A DNA stretch of 64,000 bases from Oryzomonas japonica. GTDB taxonomy: Bacteria; Desulfobacterota; Desulfuromonadia; Geobacterales; Pseudopelobacteraceae. A program made the translations under genes and the position numbers. The notes below the pieces were generated by a model that was given only the letters and a program-made list of their open reading frames with translations, had not been told where the DNA came from and searched no databases. Within the stretch, counting starts at the first letter, position 1, and every line of letters starts with the position of its first letter. Shown here piece after piece: positions 42,972 to 52,613 of this stretch. The DNA lies in NCBI RefSeq assembly GCF_008802365.1, contig NZ_VZQZ01000010.1, forward strand, positions 124,001 through 188,000, in the 5' to 3' direction.

Positions 42972-43160
42972 CAATAACAATTACGAACAAGTCCCACGCC
43001 CTTGAATTCGTGACGTCTGAACGGCGGAGCGAGCGTCATGCCGGAGTCCAACGCCGCCCGGAAGTATCATGCCGCACGTGTCGCGGGTACTCCGCCACGA
43101 CGGAGCCCCGGCCCACAGCGCCGGGACTGAGGCATGCCAAGCGAGAGGAACCGTTCGGGC

Positions 43161-43193
43161 GTCACGGATTCAGCTTCCGATGGAATCCGTGAC
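43161..43193 (+). promoter_or_regulatory. 11-bp inverted repeat upstream of DUF1015 gene
   Basis: GTCACGGATTC (43161-43171) and GAATCCGTGAC (43183-43193) are exact reverse complements with an 11-base loop, ending 39 bp before the start codon. Operator or leader hairpin; no T-tract follows. Confidence 0.5.
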
Positions 43194-43232
43194 GGGATCA
43201 TCGGATTCAGACTACAACCACGAGGTTTTACC

Positions 43233-44474
43233 ATGGCATTTATCAAACCGTTCCGGGCGTTGCGCCCACCCAAAGATCTGGCCGACAAGGTAGCGGCCCT
43301 CCCCTATGACGTGATGAACGTGGCAGAGGCCCGCCAGATGGCGGCCGGCAACCCCGCCAGCTTCCTGCACGTCTCCCGGCCCGAGATCGACCTCGCCGCC
43401 GGGACCGCCCCCCATGACGAGCCGGTCTATGTGCAGGGAAGGAAAAACCTGGCGGAATTCATCCGGCGCGGCATCCTGGTTCAGGACGACCGGGAATGCT
43501 TCTACGTCTACCGCCAGCGCATGGGGGAGATCACCCAGACCGGCCTGGTGGTCTGCACCAGCGTGGACGACTATCAGTCCGGCGTGATCAAGAAGCACGA
43601 GCTCACCAGGGCCGACAAGGAGGATGACCGGGTCAAGCACATCGATTATCTGGACGCCAACGACGAGCCGGTCTTCTACCTCTCCCGCTCCAGCGCAGAG
43701 ATCGAGACCATTATCTCGGGGATCACGGCCGCGCCCCCCGAATACGATTTCACCACCGACGACGGCGTGAGCCACACCCTCTGGATCGTCGCCGACCAGA
43801 CGCTCATCGGCCGGCTGACCGGCCTGTTCGCCGCCATCCCCCGCCTGTACGTGGCCGACGGCCATCACCGCAGCGCCGCTGCCGGCCGGGTGCGCGAACT
43901 GCGCCGGGAGAAGAATCCGGGCCACACCGGCCGGGAGGAGTACAACGTCTTCCTCACCGTCATCTTCCCCGAAACCCAGCTCAACATCATGCCCTACAAC
44001 CGTGCCGTCAAGGACCTGAACGGCCGGACCGCGGCCGAATTCCTGGCCCAGGTGGAGGAGGCCTTCACGCTCCTCCCGTCCCCGGTGCCGGTCATGCCGT
44101 GCGAGCGCCATCAGTTCGGCATGTACCTGGATGGCCGCTGGTACCAACTCCATGCCCGCGACACCATCGTGGACGAGTCGGACACGGTCGGCCGCCTGGA
44201 CGTGTCGATTCTCCAGGACCGCCTGCTCGACCCCATCCTGGGCATCGGCAATCCCCGCACCGACAAGCGCATCCATTTTGTCGGCGGCATCAGGGGGAAC
44301 GACGAGCTGGTGAAGCTGGTGGATTCGGGCGAGTACGCCGTGGCCTTCTCCCTCTACCCGACCTCGATCCGCGAACTGATCGAACTGGCCGACCAGGACC
44401 GGATCATGCCCCCAAAATCCACCTGGTTCGAGCCCAAACTGCGGAGCGGCCTCTTCGTGCACCTGCTCTCCTGA
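43233..44474 (+). CDS. DUF1015 family protein
   Basis: A 413-residue cytosolic protein covering the entire DUF1015 family: start FIKPFRALRPPKDLADKVAALPYDVMN, RVKHIDYLDANDEPVFYLS, a YVADGHHRSAAAGRVRE block with conserved Asp/His, and the ending RIMPPKSTWFEPKLRSGLFVHLL. The family resembles ParB/sulfiredoxin-like HTH-free nucleotide-dependent enzymes and is often near serine biosynthesis genes, but serA/serC are not here. ATG 43233 has GAGG seven bases upstream; the reading upstream to 43134 crosses an inverted repeat. Confidence 0.9.
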   Translation: MAFIKPFRALRPPKDLADKVAALPYDVMNVAEARQMAAGNPASFLHVSRPEIDLAAGTAPHDEPVYVQGRKNLAEFIRRGILVQDDRECFYVYRQRMGEITQTGLVVCTSVDDYQSGVIKKHELTRADKEDDRVKHIDYLDANDEPVFYLSRSSAEIETIISGITAAPPEYDFTTDDGVSHTLWIVADQTLIGRLTGLFAAIPRLYVADGHHRSAAAGRVRELRREKNPGHTGREEYNVFLTVIFPETQLNIMPYNRAVKDLNGRTAAEFLAQVEEAFTLLPSPVPVMPCERHQFGMYLDGRWYQLHARDTIVDESDTVGRLDVSILQDRLLDPILGIGNPRTDKRIHFVGGIRGNDELVKLVDSGEYAVAFSLYPTSIRELIELADQDRIMPPKSTWFEPKLRSGLFVHLLS

Positions 44475-44525
44475 CGGACGGGGCATCCCTTTCGAGAAGG
44501 CTGCCCCCATCCCGAGCATTCGAAC

Positions 44526-44550
44526 ACCCCCCGGCCGAAGGCTGGGGGGG
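44526..44550 (+). terminator. GC-rich hairpin after DUF1015 gene
   Basis: CCCCCC and GGGGGG flank GGCCGAAGGCT about 50 bp after the stop codon. No clear T-tract; possible weak terminator. Confidence 0.35.
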
Positions 44551-44696
44551 TCGGCCACCGAGGCCCTCCGCAAATCGGAGAAGATCCTTGAGCCTGCCGG
44601 GGCCGCCCCGCCCCTCCCCCATTCCTCTGGATATTTTTTCCATTAAGCGTATAACCGATTGAGCGTGTGACATCTTCCGCAAAGAAGGAACCGGTA

Positions 44697-45503
44697 ATGT
44701 TCAAGAAACCGCTGCCCGAGGAAACCCGCTACACGATCATCTTTGTCGGCATCGTACTCCTGTCCCCCCTCCTGTTCTTCGCCCTCAACCATTTTTTCAA
44801 AGGCGACTCTTCGACGCTCCAGTCCGACAAGAAGAAAGAACCTGCGGTCATCGTCTCCGAGTCGGAAAAGGCGGACATCATATCCAAGGCCACCTCAAAA
44901 TCGGTCGCGGATACCGTCCGCGATGCGGTGAGCCAGGGGGACTACTCCACGGCGCACCTGCAACTGAGCAAGGCGCCCAAGAACTCGGCGGAATACGAGG
45001 AGTTGCGAAAGCTGCTGGCCTCCAACCCCCGCGCCCGCAAACTGCCCGGCATCAGGAAAGAGGCGGACACGACACAAAGCCCCTTGCGCTATTTGGATGA
45101 ATCGACCCCCCGGGACAGGTTCAGCGAAGGGCTTTTCCTCTACCTGGTGGAGGTGTCCGGGAGCGTCTGGCCCAAGTTCTGCATCCAGTCCGTGGGCAAA
45201 CGGGCCCTGGACATAACCGCCTTCAGGATCAAGGCGGACGCCAAGACCTTCACCATACCGGCCACGGCCGTCAAGCAGGAGAAGTCCCCCGGCAAGGTGG
45301 CCGAGTATTTCGACGCCCCGGTGGACCAACTCTCCTACGACGCCATGCGCGCCCTGATCAAGGCACGCAAGGCGACGCTCACCTGTATCGGGAAGTCGGG
45401 CGAGCGGGTGCGGGCGATTACGGATGCGGAGAAGAAGGGACTGGGCAGGATGATGGACGCCTATACCGCCCTGGGGGGCAGCTTCGCATTCGTCCAGCGC
45501 TGA
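44697..45503 (+). CDS. Membrane-anchored hypothetical protein
   Basis: A 268-residue protein with one N-terminal membrane helix (YTIIFVGIVLLSPLLFFAL, about 12-30), a Lys/Glu-rich spacer with predicted coiled coil (DTVRDAVSQGDYSTAHLQLSK) and a C-terminal mixed domain with three Cys. Likely periplasmic by topology (one helix, positive N terminus). ATG 44697 has AAGGAACCGGTA upstream. Codon use is normal. I recognise no family. It lies upstream of a sensor kinase, 83 bp apart, same direction; a functional link is only possible. Confidence 0.7.
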   Translation: MFKKPLPEETRYTIIFVGIVLLSPLLFFALNHFFKGDSSTLQSDKKKEPAVIVSESEKADIISKATSKSVADTVRDAVSQGDYSTAHLQLSKAPKNSAEYEELRKLLASNPRARKLPGIRKEADTTQSPLRYLDESTPRDRFSEGLFLYLVEVSGSVWPKFCIQSVGKRALDITAFRIKADAKTFTIPATAVKQEKSPGKVAEYFDAPVDQLSYDAMRALIKARKATLTCIGKSGERVRAITDAEKKGLGRMMDAYTALGGSFAFVQR

Positions 45504-45586
45504 TAGCGGGAGATATGGCGCGTGTTGAGCACAAAAGCCCTGCGTCATGCCATGCAACGACATTCTCCAGGAGGCGTGTGAACCCC

Positions 45587-48013
45587 ATGATCATCCCCAT
45601 TGCGTCTTGCGTTCTGCGGTTCTTTGCATTATCGACCTTTTTGCTCGCCGCTTCCACCAGCATTGCCTCCTCCCCGGGGAACTCCGCCGCCCCCACAACA
45701 ATCCGCGTTGTCATGGACAACAATTACCCGCCGTATGTCTTTAAAGGCGACCAGGGGCAATTGAAAGGCATTACCGTTGACCAGTGGAACCTTTGGGAGA
45801 AGAGAACCGGAATCCGTGTCGAACTGACCGGAACCGACTGGAGCGATGCCCAACGCAGAATGGACGCGGGCGAGTTCGATGTGATCGATACGATCTTCCG
45901 CAACGAGAAGCGCGAGAAAAGATATGACTTTACCAAACCCTACGCGGTTATCCCCGTACCGCTGTTTTTCCACAAAGATATCTCCGGCATCAGCGGGCCC
46001 GATGACGCCAGGGGATTCATGGTTGCCGCCAAGGCCGGCGGCAATGTCCTTGACGTTCTCAGGAAACATGGCGTCACCAACATCGTGGAATACCCCAGTT
46101 ACGAGAAGATCATTGAGGCGGCCCATGACGGCAAGGTGAAGGTATTTACCGTCGACCGCCCGCCGGCTTTATATCATTTGAACAAAATGGGGATTCAGGA
46201 TCAGTTTCGGGAGACGGCACCGCTTTACAACGGCGAATTTCGCCGTGCGGTGCCCAAGGGCCGGAACGATCTGCTGGCCATGGTCGAGAAAGGTTTTGCC
46301 GACATCACGCCTGCCGAATACCGCGCCATCGATAAAAAATGGCTGGGGATACCCATAAGCGCTTCGCCGTATGTCCGATATGTGGGCTATTCGGCCCTGG
46401 TGATTGCCGCCCTCGTGGCCGGGCTGCTGGTGTGGTTACGGTTGCTGAAGAGAGCCGTTTCCAGGAAAACCCGGGAACTCTCGGGGAGCGAGGAGCGCTT
46501 CCGCAGTATTATGTCCCTGTCACCCGACATCATCAGCATTATCGGTAAAGATGGAGCCTTTGAATACAACTCGCCGTCGGCCGAGCGAATTCACGGGTAT
46601 GCTCAAGACGAGATGTTGGGGCTCACGCCCCTTGACCTCGCCCACCCGGAAGACCGGGAGCGCGTCGATCGCGTCTTCAAGGAACTCCTGAAAAACCCGG
46701 AAAAGATCGCAAACGTGCAGTACCGGTACCGGAACAAGGATGGCAGCTACACCTGGGTGGAATGGTGCGCCTGCAACCAGCTTTCCAACCCCCATATCAA
46801 TGGAATCATAGCCATATCGAGAAACATCGAGGACCGGAAAAGGGTCGAAAGCGAGCGCCTGAAACTGGAACAGCAACTCCTCCACGCCCAGAAACTCGAG
46901 AGCCTGGGGGTATTGGCCGGCGGCATCGCCCACGACTTCAACAACATCCTGATGACCATCATGGGCAACGCCGATCTGGCCTTGATGCGCATCACCCCCG
47001 AATCCACCGCCGTCGAGAATCTGCGCCGGATAGAGAATGCCGCCGCCCAGGCGGCCGACCTCGCCAAGCAAATGCTCGCCTACTCGGGCAAGGGAAAATT
47101 CGTTGTCGAGTACATCAACGTGAACTCCCTCCTGACGGAGATGCTGCACATGCTTGAGGTATCCATCTCCAAGAGCGCCGTATTGCGTCTCAACCTCGCC
47201 AAGGACCTGCCGCGCGTGGAAGCCGACACCACCCAGATGCGCCAGATAATCATGAACCTGATTATCAACGCCTCCGAAGCCATCGGCGATACAAGCGGCG
47301 TCATCGCCGTCACCACCGGTTGCATGGACTGTGATGCCGGTTATTTAAAAGACACCTGGCTCGATGAAGACATCACCGCAGGGCCCTATGTCTACCTGGA
47401 AATTGCCGACACCGGCTGCGGCATGGACAAAGAGACCCTCGCCAAGATCTTCGACCCCTTTTTCACCACCAAGTTCACCGGCCGCGGCCTCGGCATGGCC
47501 GCCGTCCTCGGCATCCTGCGGGGCCACAAGGGCGCCATCAAAATTTACACCGAGCCGGGCAAAGGGACCACCTTCAAAATCCTGCTGCCTGCCGACAGCC
47601 GCCCTGCCGAACCGGCCGGTCACGACAGCGGCCGGAACGACTGGCATGGCGCGGGAAAGGTCCTGCTCGTGGATGACGACGAGACCATCCTCGGCATCGG
47701 ATCGGAAATGCTCGAAGAGCTGGGTTTCAGCACCACCACCGCCAGGGACGGCATGGAGGCGGTAGCCCTCTTCAAAGAGACCCCCGACATCGCCTTCGTC
47801 ATTCTCGACCTGACCATGCCGCACATGAACGGCGAGCAGTGTTTCCGCGAACTCAGGCGCATACGGCCCGATGTCAAGGTGATCATGTCCAGCGGCTACA
47901 ATGAGCAGGAGGTTACCCAGAAGTTTGCGGGCAAGGGGCTGGCGGGATTCATCCAGAAACCCTACCGGTTGTCGGCGTTGCAGGAGGCGCTACGGAATAT
48001 TAACGCGGAGTGA
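45587..48013 (+). CDS. Hybrid sensor histidine kinase with periplasmic solute-binding sensor
   Basis: An 808-residue inner-membrane sensor. Signal sequence (1-28), then a bacterial solute-binding domain family 3 (about 35-255) starting IRVVMDNNYPPYVFKGDQGQ, a membrane helix (about 265-285), a PAS domain (about 305-420), a HisKA domain with the phospho-His in GGIAHDFNN (about 448), an HATPase with N box NLIINASEAI and G box DTGCGMD, and a C-terminal receiver with the phospho-Asp in FVILDLTMPHMNG (about 741). Probably senses an amino-acid-like ligand. No separate response regulator is adjacent. ATG 45587 used; GTG 45578 is closer to AGGAGG. Confidence 0.92.
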   Translation: MIIPIASCVLRFFALSTFLLAASTSIASSPGNSAAPTTIRVVMDNNYPPYVFKGDQGQLKGITVDQWNLWEKRTGIRVELTGTDWSDAQRRMDAGEFDVIDTIFRNEKREKRYDFTKPYAVIPVPLFFHKDISGISGPDDARGFMVAAKAGGNVLDVLRKHGVTNIVEYPSYEKIIEAAHDGKVKVFTVDRPPALYHLNKMGIQDQFRETAPLYNGEFRRAVPKGRNDLLAMVEKGFADITPAEYRAIDKKWLGIPISASPYVRYVGYSALVIAALVAGLLVWLRLLKRAVSRKTRELSGSEERFRSIMSLSPDIISIIGKDGAFEYNSPSAERIHGYAQDEMLGLTPLDLAHPEDRERVDRVFKELLKNPEKIANVQYRYRNKDGSYTWVEWCACNQLSNPHINGIIAISRNIEDRKRVESERLKLEQQLLHAQKLESLGVLAGGIAHDFNNILMTIMGNADLALMRITPESTAVENLRRIENAAAQAADLAKQMLAYSGKGKFVVEYINVNSLLTEMLHMLEVSISKSAVLRLNLAKDLPRVEADTTQMRQIIMNLIINASEAIGDTSGVIAVTTGCMDCDAGYLKDTWLDEDITAGPYVYLEIADTGCGMDKETLAKIFDPFFTTKFTGRGLGMAAVLGILRGHKGAIKIYTEPGKGTTFKILLPADSRPAEPAGHDSGRNDWHGAGKVLLVDDDETILGIGSEMLEELGFSTTTARDGMEAVALFKETPDIAFVILDLTMPHMNGEQCFRELRRIRPDVKVIMSSGYNEQEVTQKFAGKGLAGFIQKPYRLSALQEALRNINAE

Positions 48014-48023
48014 TTGCGGCCCC

Positions 48024-49424
48024 TCACGGCGTCCCCTTCCCCATCTCCCCGCCCAGGGCCTGATAGAGCGTCATCAGGTTCTTGAGCCGGTTCAGGCGGT
48101 TCGCCGCCAGACTTTTCTCGGCGCTGCGCCGACTCTCCTGGGCGTCCAGCCAGAGCTGCACCGCGGTATATCCGGCGCGGTAGCGGATCTCGGCCAACTC
48201 CTCGGACCGCTTCGCCAGCGCCAGCGCCTCTTCCAACCGTTTCCCCTCCGCCTCGTACTGGGTGCGCCCCGACAAGGCGTTCTCCACATCGCTCAGGGCG
48301 GCGTACAGGGTCTGCCGGAAGGAGACCACCGCCTCCTCGTACTGCGCCTCCGAGATCTTCACATTCAACCGCATGGTGTTCCACTGGAGAAACGGCAGGG
48401 TCAGGCCGGCGCCCAGGGCGGCGACCGGGTTTTGCAGCACGTTTGCCAGGCTGGTACTGCTGCTCCCCAGGCTGCCGGTCAGGGTGAGCGCCGGGTAGTA
48501 GCTGGCCCGGGTGCTGTCCACGTTGGCCAGGTATTCCCGCAGGCGCAGTTCGGCGGCGTGCACATCGGGACGTTGGCCGAGCAGGCTGGCCGGCAGGCCG
48601 GCAGCCACGGCGGGCAGCGGGCCGTCCGGCAACGCCGTGCGTTCAGGCACGCTGTTCTCCGGCGCCTGGTTGAACAGGATCGCCAGGGCGTTGCGCGCCT
48701 CGGCCCGCTGGCGCACAAGCGAGGCGAGATCGGCCTTCTGGGTGGCCACGGCCTGCCGGGCCTGGACCAGGTCCAGACTGGAAACGGCGCCGGCACGGTA
48801 TTTCACCTCCACCAGCTCCAGGCTCTTTTCCGCATAGGCGATGCTCGCCTCGCTGGTGGCGATGAGCTGGTTCAGGTAGGCGACCTGCCAGTAATCCGCC
48901 GCCGTGGTGCCGATGAGCGACAGGGCCGTACTCCGCCGGTCCACCTCCGTGGCCTCGGCCTCCCAGCGGCTGGCGTCCCGCGTGGCGTCAAGCCTGCCCC
49001 ACAGGTCCACCTCGTAGCTCAACGATCCGGTAACGCTGTGAGTCTGGGTATCGGCATGGTTCTTCAGGTCCCGGCTGATGCTGCTGTTGGCCCCGACGCT
49101 CACGGAAGGGGTCAGGTTTGTGTTGGTCAGGCGGGCGGTGAGCTGGGCCCGGCGAACCTTGATGGCGGCGGCGGCCAGATCGTTATTGGTGGTGAGCGCC
49201 CGCTCGATCAGTTGGTTCAGCAGCGGGTCGCCAAACCCTTCCCACCACTGTTTGCCGCTTGCCACCCCAGTGCCGGTGGTGGTCTGTCCCTGCCACTGCT
49301 GCGGCAGCGCAACCTGGGGCGGGGTATAATCGCTACGAGGTAAAAGGCTGCACCCGCCGGTCAAAAGGGCGGCGGCGAGGAGCAGGCAGATCGCCCGGCA
49401 TGGCTTCTTGCGGTATCCGGTCAT
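48024..49424 (-). CDS. TolC/NodT-family outer membrane efflux lipoprotein
   Basis: A 466-residue outer-membrane factor of the NodT/OprM type: lipoprotein signal MTGYRKKPCRAICLLLAAAL with lipobox TGGC (Cys about 25), then two OEP repeats made of long helices, e.g. WWEGFGDPLLNQLIERALTTN and GQRPDVHAAELRLREYLANV. It forms the exit duct of a tripartite pump; macB ends 7 bp upstream and macA precedes it, all in one operon under the TetR gene at 52614. ATG 49424 chosen to start the signal peptide. Only 10 bp separate its stop from the convergent sensor kinase. Confidence 0.92.
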   Translation of the reverse strand: MTGYRKKPCRAICLLLAAALLTGGCSLLPRSDYTPPQVALPQQWQGQTTTGTGVASGKQWWEGFGDPLLNQLIERALTTNNDLAAAAIKVRRAQLTARLTNTNLTPSVSVGANSSISRDLKNHADTQTHSVTGSLSYEVDLWGRLDATRDASRWEAEATEVDRRSTALSLIGTTAADYWQVAYLNQLIATSEASIAYAEKSLELVEVKYRAGAVSSLDLVQARQAVATQKADLASLVRQRAEARNALAILFNQAPENSVPERTALPDGPLPAVAAGLPASLLGQRPDVHAAELRLREYLANVDSTRASYYPALTLTGSLGSSSTSLANVLQNPVAALGAGLTLPFLQWNTMRLNVKISEAQYEEAVVSFRQTLYAALSDVENALSGRTQYEAEGKRLEEALALAKRSEELAEIRYRAGYTAVQLWLDAQESRRSAEKSLAANRLNRLKNLMTLYQALGGEMGKGTP

Positions 49425-49431
49425 AATGATG

Positions 49432-51390
49432 TTACTCCCGTGCCAGCGCTTCGATCGGATCAAGCCGGGCGGCGTTGCGCGCCGGCAGGAATCCGAAGAT
49501 TATCCCGATCAGTGATGAGCAGAGAAAAGCCGAAACGATGGATAATATGGAAAACTTCATGGCAAAGCTTTTGACGAACATGGCGAAGATTATTCCCACG
49601 CCGTAGGAGAACATGATGCCGATGGAGCCGCCGATCAGGCAGACCAGGACCGATTCGATCAGGAATTGCTGCATGATGTCGTCCTGCCGGGCGCCCACCG
49701 CCATGCGGATGCCGATCTCGTGGGTGCGCTCCGTGACCGAGACCAGCATGATGTTCATGACCCCGATCCCCCCCACGATGAGCGAGATGACGGCAATGGC
49801 CGAGATCATCAGGCTAAGGGTGGCGGTGGTCTTCTTCACGGTTTTCAGGATGCTGTCGCTGCTGTTGGTATAGAAGTCCTTGACGCCGTGGCGCTGTTTG
49901 AGCAGCTTGGTGATGCTCTGCTCGGCGATCTGGTTGGAGACCCCCTCCTTCACCCGGACCGTGATGGAGCTGAAATAGGTCTGTCCCAGGAGCCGGCTCA
50001 TGGCGGCGCTGTAGGGTATCCAGAGTTCCAGGTTCTGGTTGCTGCCGAAGGGGCTGTCCTTCTCCTTGGTCACCCCGATGACCTGGCAGGGGAGCGCGCC
50101 GAGGAAGAGGATCTTGCCGATGGGGTCCTCCTTGGCGAAGAACTTTTTGCTGGTGTTCTGGTCGATCACCACCACCTGGGCCTGCCGTTTGACATCCTCG
50201 GCGTCGAAGGCCAAACCCTGCGCCATCTCGTAGCCGCGCACGCGGAAAAACTGCTCGCCGACGCCTTTGATGGAGGCGCTGGCCTTGATGTTGCGGTAGC
50301 GCACCAATTCGTTGTCGCTGGTGCCGGGCGTGGCGCTGTCCACATAGACCTGGGACTTCAGCGCCTCCATATCGGCCGGGACCAGGGTGTAGATGCTGCC
50401 GGCGTCCTCGTCCCCCCAGTCGTTGCCGGGATAGACATCGATGACGTTGGTGCCCATGGAACTGATATCGTTGATTACCTTCTGGCGCGCCCCCTGCCCC
50501 AGCGCCACCACCGAGACCACCGAGGTGATGCCGATGATGATGCCCAGCATGGTCAACAGTGTCCGCATCCGGTGGGATGCCATCGCGATGAGGGCCATCT
50601 TGAACGCCTCGGCGAAACGCCCCCAATGGGCCTGGAGCGGGTTCCCCCCTTCATCTCCGAGAGGTTTCTCCGGCAACACGGCCTTGTCCTTCGCCACGGC
50701 GTTGGGGTTGGGCTGGTCCCGGATGATCTCGCCGTCGCTGATCTCGATGATGCGTTCGGCGTTGTTGGCCACCTGCATATCGTGGGTGACCAGGATGATG
50801 GTGTGCCCCCGGCCGTGCAGTTCCTGGAGGATGTTCATCATCTCCTGGCCGCTCTTGCTGTCCAGGGCGCCGGTCGGCTCGTCGGCCAGGATGACGTCGC
50901 CCCCGTTCATGAGCGCGCGGGCGATACTCACCCGCTGCTGCTGGCCGCCCGAGAGCTGGTTGGGGCGATGGTCCCAGCGGTCTTCGAGACCGAGGCGGGC
51001 CAGCAGTTCCTGGGCCCTGGCCCGGCGCGGGGCCTTCTTGACCCCGGAATAGACCGCCGGGATCTCGGTGTTCTGGGCCGCGCTCAGGTGCGGCATCAGG
51101 TGATACCTCTGGAAGATGAAGCCGAAATATTCCCGGCGCAGCTTGGCCAGCTCGTCGCTGGACAAGGCGCCGGTTTCCTGGCCGTTGACCCGGTAGCTCC
51201 CCTCGCTGGGACGGTCCAGACAGCCCAGGATATTCATCAGGGTGGACTTCCCCGAGCCGGAGGCGCCGACGATGGCCACCATCTCGCCCGCCTGGATGGT
51301 CAGGTCGATCCCCTTCAGCACCGGGATCTCCTGCCCGCCGGTGACGAAGCTGCGCCCCAGGTGGGAGAGTTCGAGTAATGGCTTGCCCAT
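49432..51390 (-). CDS. macB: MacB-type ABC transporter, fused ATPase and permease
   Basis: A 652-residue MacB: N-terminal ATPase (1-225) with Walker A GASGSGKST (42-50), signature LSGGQQQRVSIARAL and Walker B VILADEPTGALD; then a membrane helix (about 275-295), a large periplasmic domain and three C-terminal helices ending FLPARNAARLDPIEALARE. MacB is a mechanotransmission pump exporting macrolides, peptides or lipophilic compounds from the periplasm through a TolC-like duct. It starts 2 bp after macA. Substrate unknown; symbols reflect homology. Confidence 0.95.
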   Translation of the reverse strand: MGKPLLELSHLGRSFVTGGQEIPVLKGIDLTIQAGEMVAIVGASGSGKSTLMNILGCLDRPSEGSYRVNGQETGALSSDELAKLRREYFGFIFQRYHLMPHLSAAQNTEIPAVYSGVKKAPRRARAQELLARLGLEDRWDHRPNQLSGGQQQRVSIARALMNGGDVILADEPTGALDSKSGQEMMNILQELHGRGHTIILVTHDMQVANNAERIIEISDGEIIRDQPNPNAVAKDKAVLPEKPLGDEGGNPLQAHWGRFAEAFKMALIAMASHRMRTLLTMLGIIIGITSVVSVVALGQGARQKVINDISSMGTNVIDVYPGNDWGDEDAGSIYTLVPADMEALKSQVYVDSATPGTSDNELVRYRNIKASASIKGVGEQFFRVRGYEMAQGLAFDAEDVKRQAQVVVIDQNTSKKFFAKEDPIGKILFLGALPCQVIGVTKEKDSPFGSNQNLELWIPYSAAMSRLLGQTYFSSITVRVKEGVSNQIAEQSITKLLKQRHGVKDFYTNSSDSILKTVKKTTATLSLMISAIAVISLIVGGIGVMNIMLVSVTERTHEIGIRMAVGARQDDIMQQFLIESVLVCLIGGSIGIMFSYGVGIIFAMFVKSFAMKFSILSIVSAFLCSSLIGIIFGFLPARNAARLDPIEALARE

Positions 51391-51392
51391 GC

Positions 51393-52598
51393 TCAGCGTC
51401 TCCCCCCCGGCGGCCCGGGGTGCTGGCTGGTGGTGGCCGCGGGCACGGAGGTGCTGTCCCCCACCACGACCTTGTCACCCTCCCGTAATCCCTCCAGCAC
51501 CTGCGCATAGACGCTGTTGTTGATGCCCACCCGGATGGTGCGGGTCTCGGGCGCATCGTTTTTCAGGACCCGCACCGTATAGCGGCCGTCCTTGAGCTTA
51601 TCCCCCAGGGCCGACGTGGGGATCGCCAGGGCGTGTTTCGCCTCGTTCAGGACGATGGACACCTGGGCGGTCATGGAGACCCTCAGCTTGTTGTCCGGGT
51701 TGGGAACTTCGAACAGGCCGTAGTAATAGACCGCCGAACTGCTGGTGGAACTGCTGCTACTGCTGGTGGTGGTACTGCTGGTGCTGCCGGAAACCGGCCC
51801 CGGTTCTATGGCCCGCAATTTACTGTAATAGCGGGTGTCCGCATCCCCCAGTAGGGTGAAATAGGTCGTCAGGCCCGGCTTGACCCGCATAACGTCCGCT
51901 TCCGAGATCTTGGCCTTGACGGTAATGGTATCCAGGGTAGCCAGGGTGATGATGGTGGTGGCCGACTGGGTGGAGACCACGGTCTGCCCTTCGTCCGTAT
52001 CGATGGAGATGACGGTCCCGTCCATGGGGGCGCTGATCTGGGTGTACCCCAGGTTGGCCTTGGCCGTATCCACGGCAATGATCGCCTTCTTGATCTGGGC
52101 ATCCAGGGAGGCGATGGTATGGCGCGTACTGTCGAGCGACGCCTGGGCGCTTTCCAGGTCCGCATGGGAGGCGGCGTCCTGGGACGCCATCTGGCTCTGG
52201 CGCTGCCAGGCCAGGGCATACTGCTTCAGGAGCGCCTGGGAGGAGCGCTTCTGGGCGCGCAGGTTTTCCACCTGGGCCTCCGCATCCCTGAGGGAGTTCA
52301 ACTGGGTCACCGAATCGATCTCGGCCACCAACTGCCCCTTTTTGACCCGGTCCCCCAGGGCCACGTGCAGCGTCTTCAACTGCCCGGACACCTGGGCGCC
52401 GACCGCGACCGTCTTGAATGCCTTCAGGATGCCGCTGGCCAGGACGCTTTCCTCGATGTCCATCCTGGCGGCGCTTGCGGTGACATACGTGACCTTGGGC
52501 GTGGCGAAGAAGAAATGCCTGACCAAAAGCCCTGCCCCCACCAGGAACACGACAATGCCCAGGGCGATGAAACTCCGTTTACGCGCTATCTTTGTCAT
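51393..52598 (-). CDS. macA: MacA-type membrane fusion protein
   Basis: A 401-residue periplasmic adaptor of the HlyD/MacA family. One N-terminal membrane helix (about 10-30), lipoyl half-motifs, a long coiled-coil hairpin (about 95-175) and beta-barrel domains; the segment VAVGAQVSGQLKTLHVALGDRVKKGQLVAEID is characteristic. A Ser/Thr-rich insertion (about 275-290) encoded by CTG/GGT-type repeats near 51740-51790 is unusual. It links MacB to the outer-membrane factor encoded downstream. TetR regulator ends 15 bp upstream. Confidence 0.93.
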   Translation of the reverse strand: MTKIARKRSFIALGIVVFLVGAGLLVRHFFFATPKVTYVTASAARMDIEESVLASGILKAFKTVAVGAQVSGQLKTLHVALGDRVKKGQLVAEIDSVTQLNSLRDAEAQVENLRAQKRSSQALLKQYALAWQRQSQMASQDAASHADLESAQASLDSTRHTIASLDAQIKKAIIAVDTAKANLGYTQISAPMDGTVISIDTDEGQTVVSTQSATTIITLATLDTITVKAKISEADVMRVKPGLTTYFTLLGDADTRYYSKLRAIEPGPVSGSTSSTTTSSSSSSTSSSAVYYYGLFEVPNPDNKLRVSMTAQVSIVLNEAKHALAIPTSALGDKLKDGRYTVRVLKNDAPETRTIRVGINNSVYAQVLEGLREGDKVVVGDSTSVPAATTSQHPGPPGGRR

Positions 52599-52613
52599 TG
52601 AATCGATCCGTTT

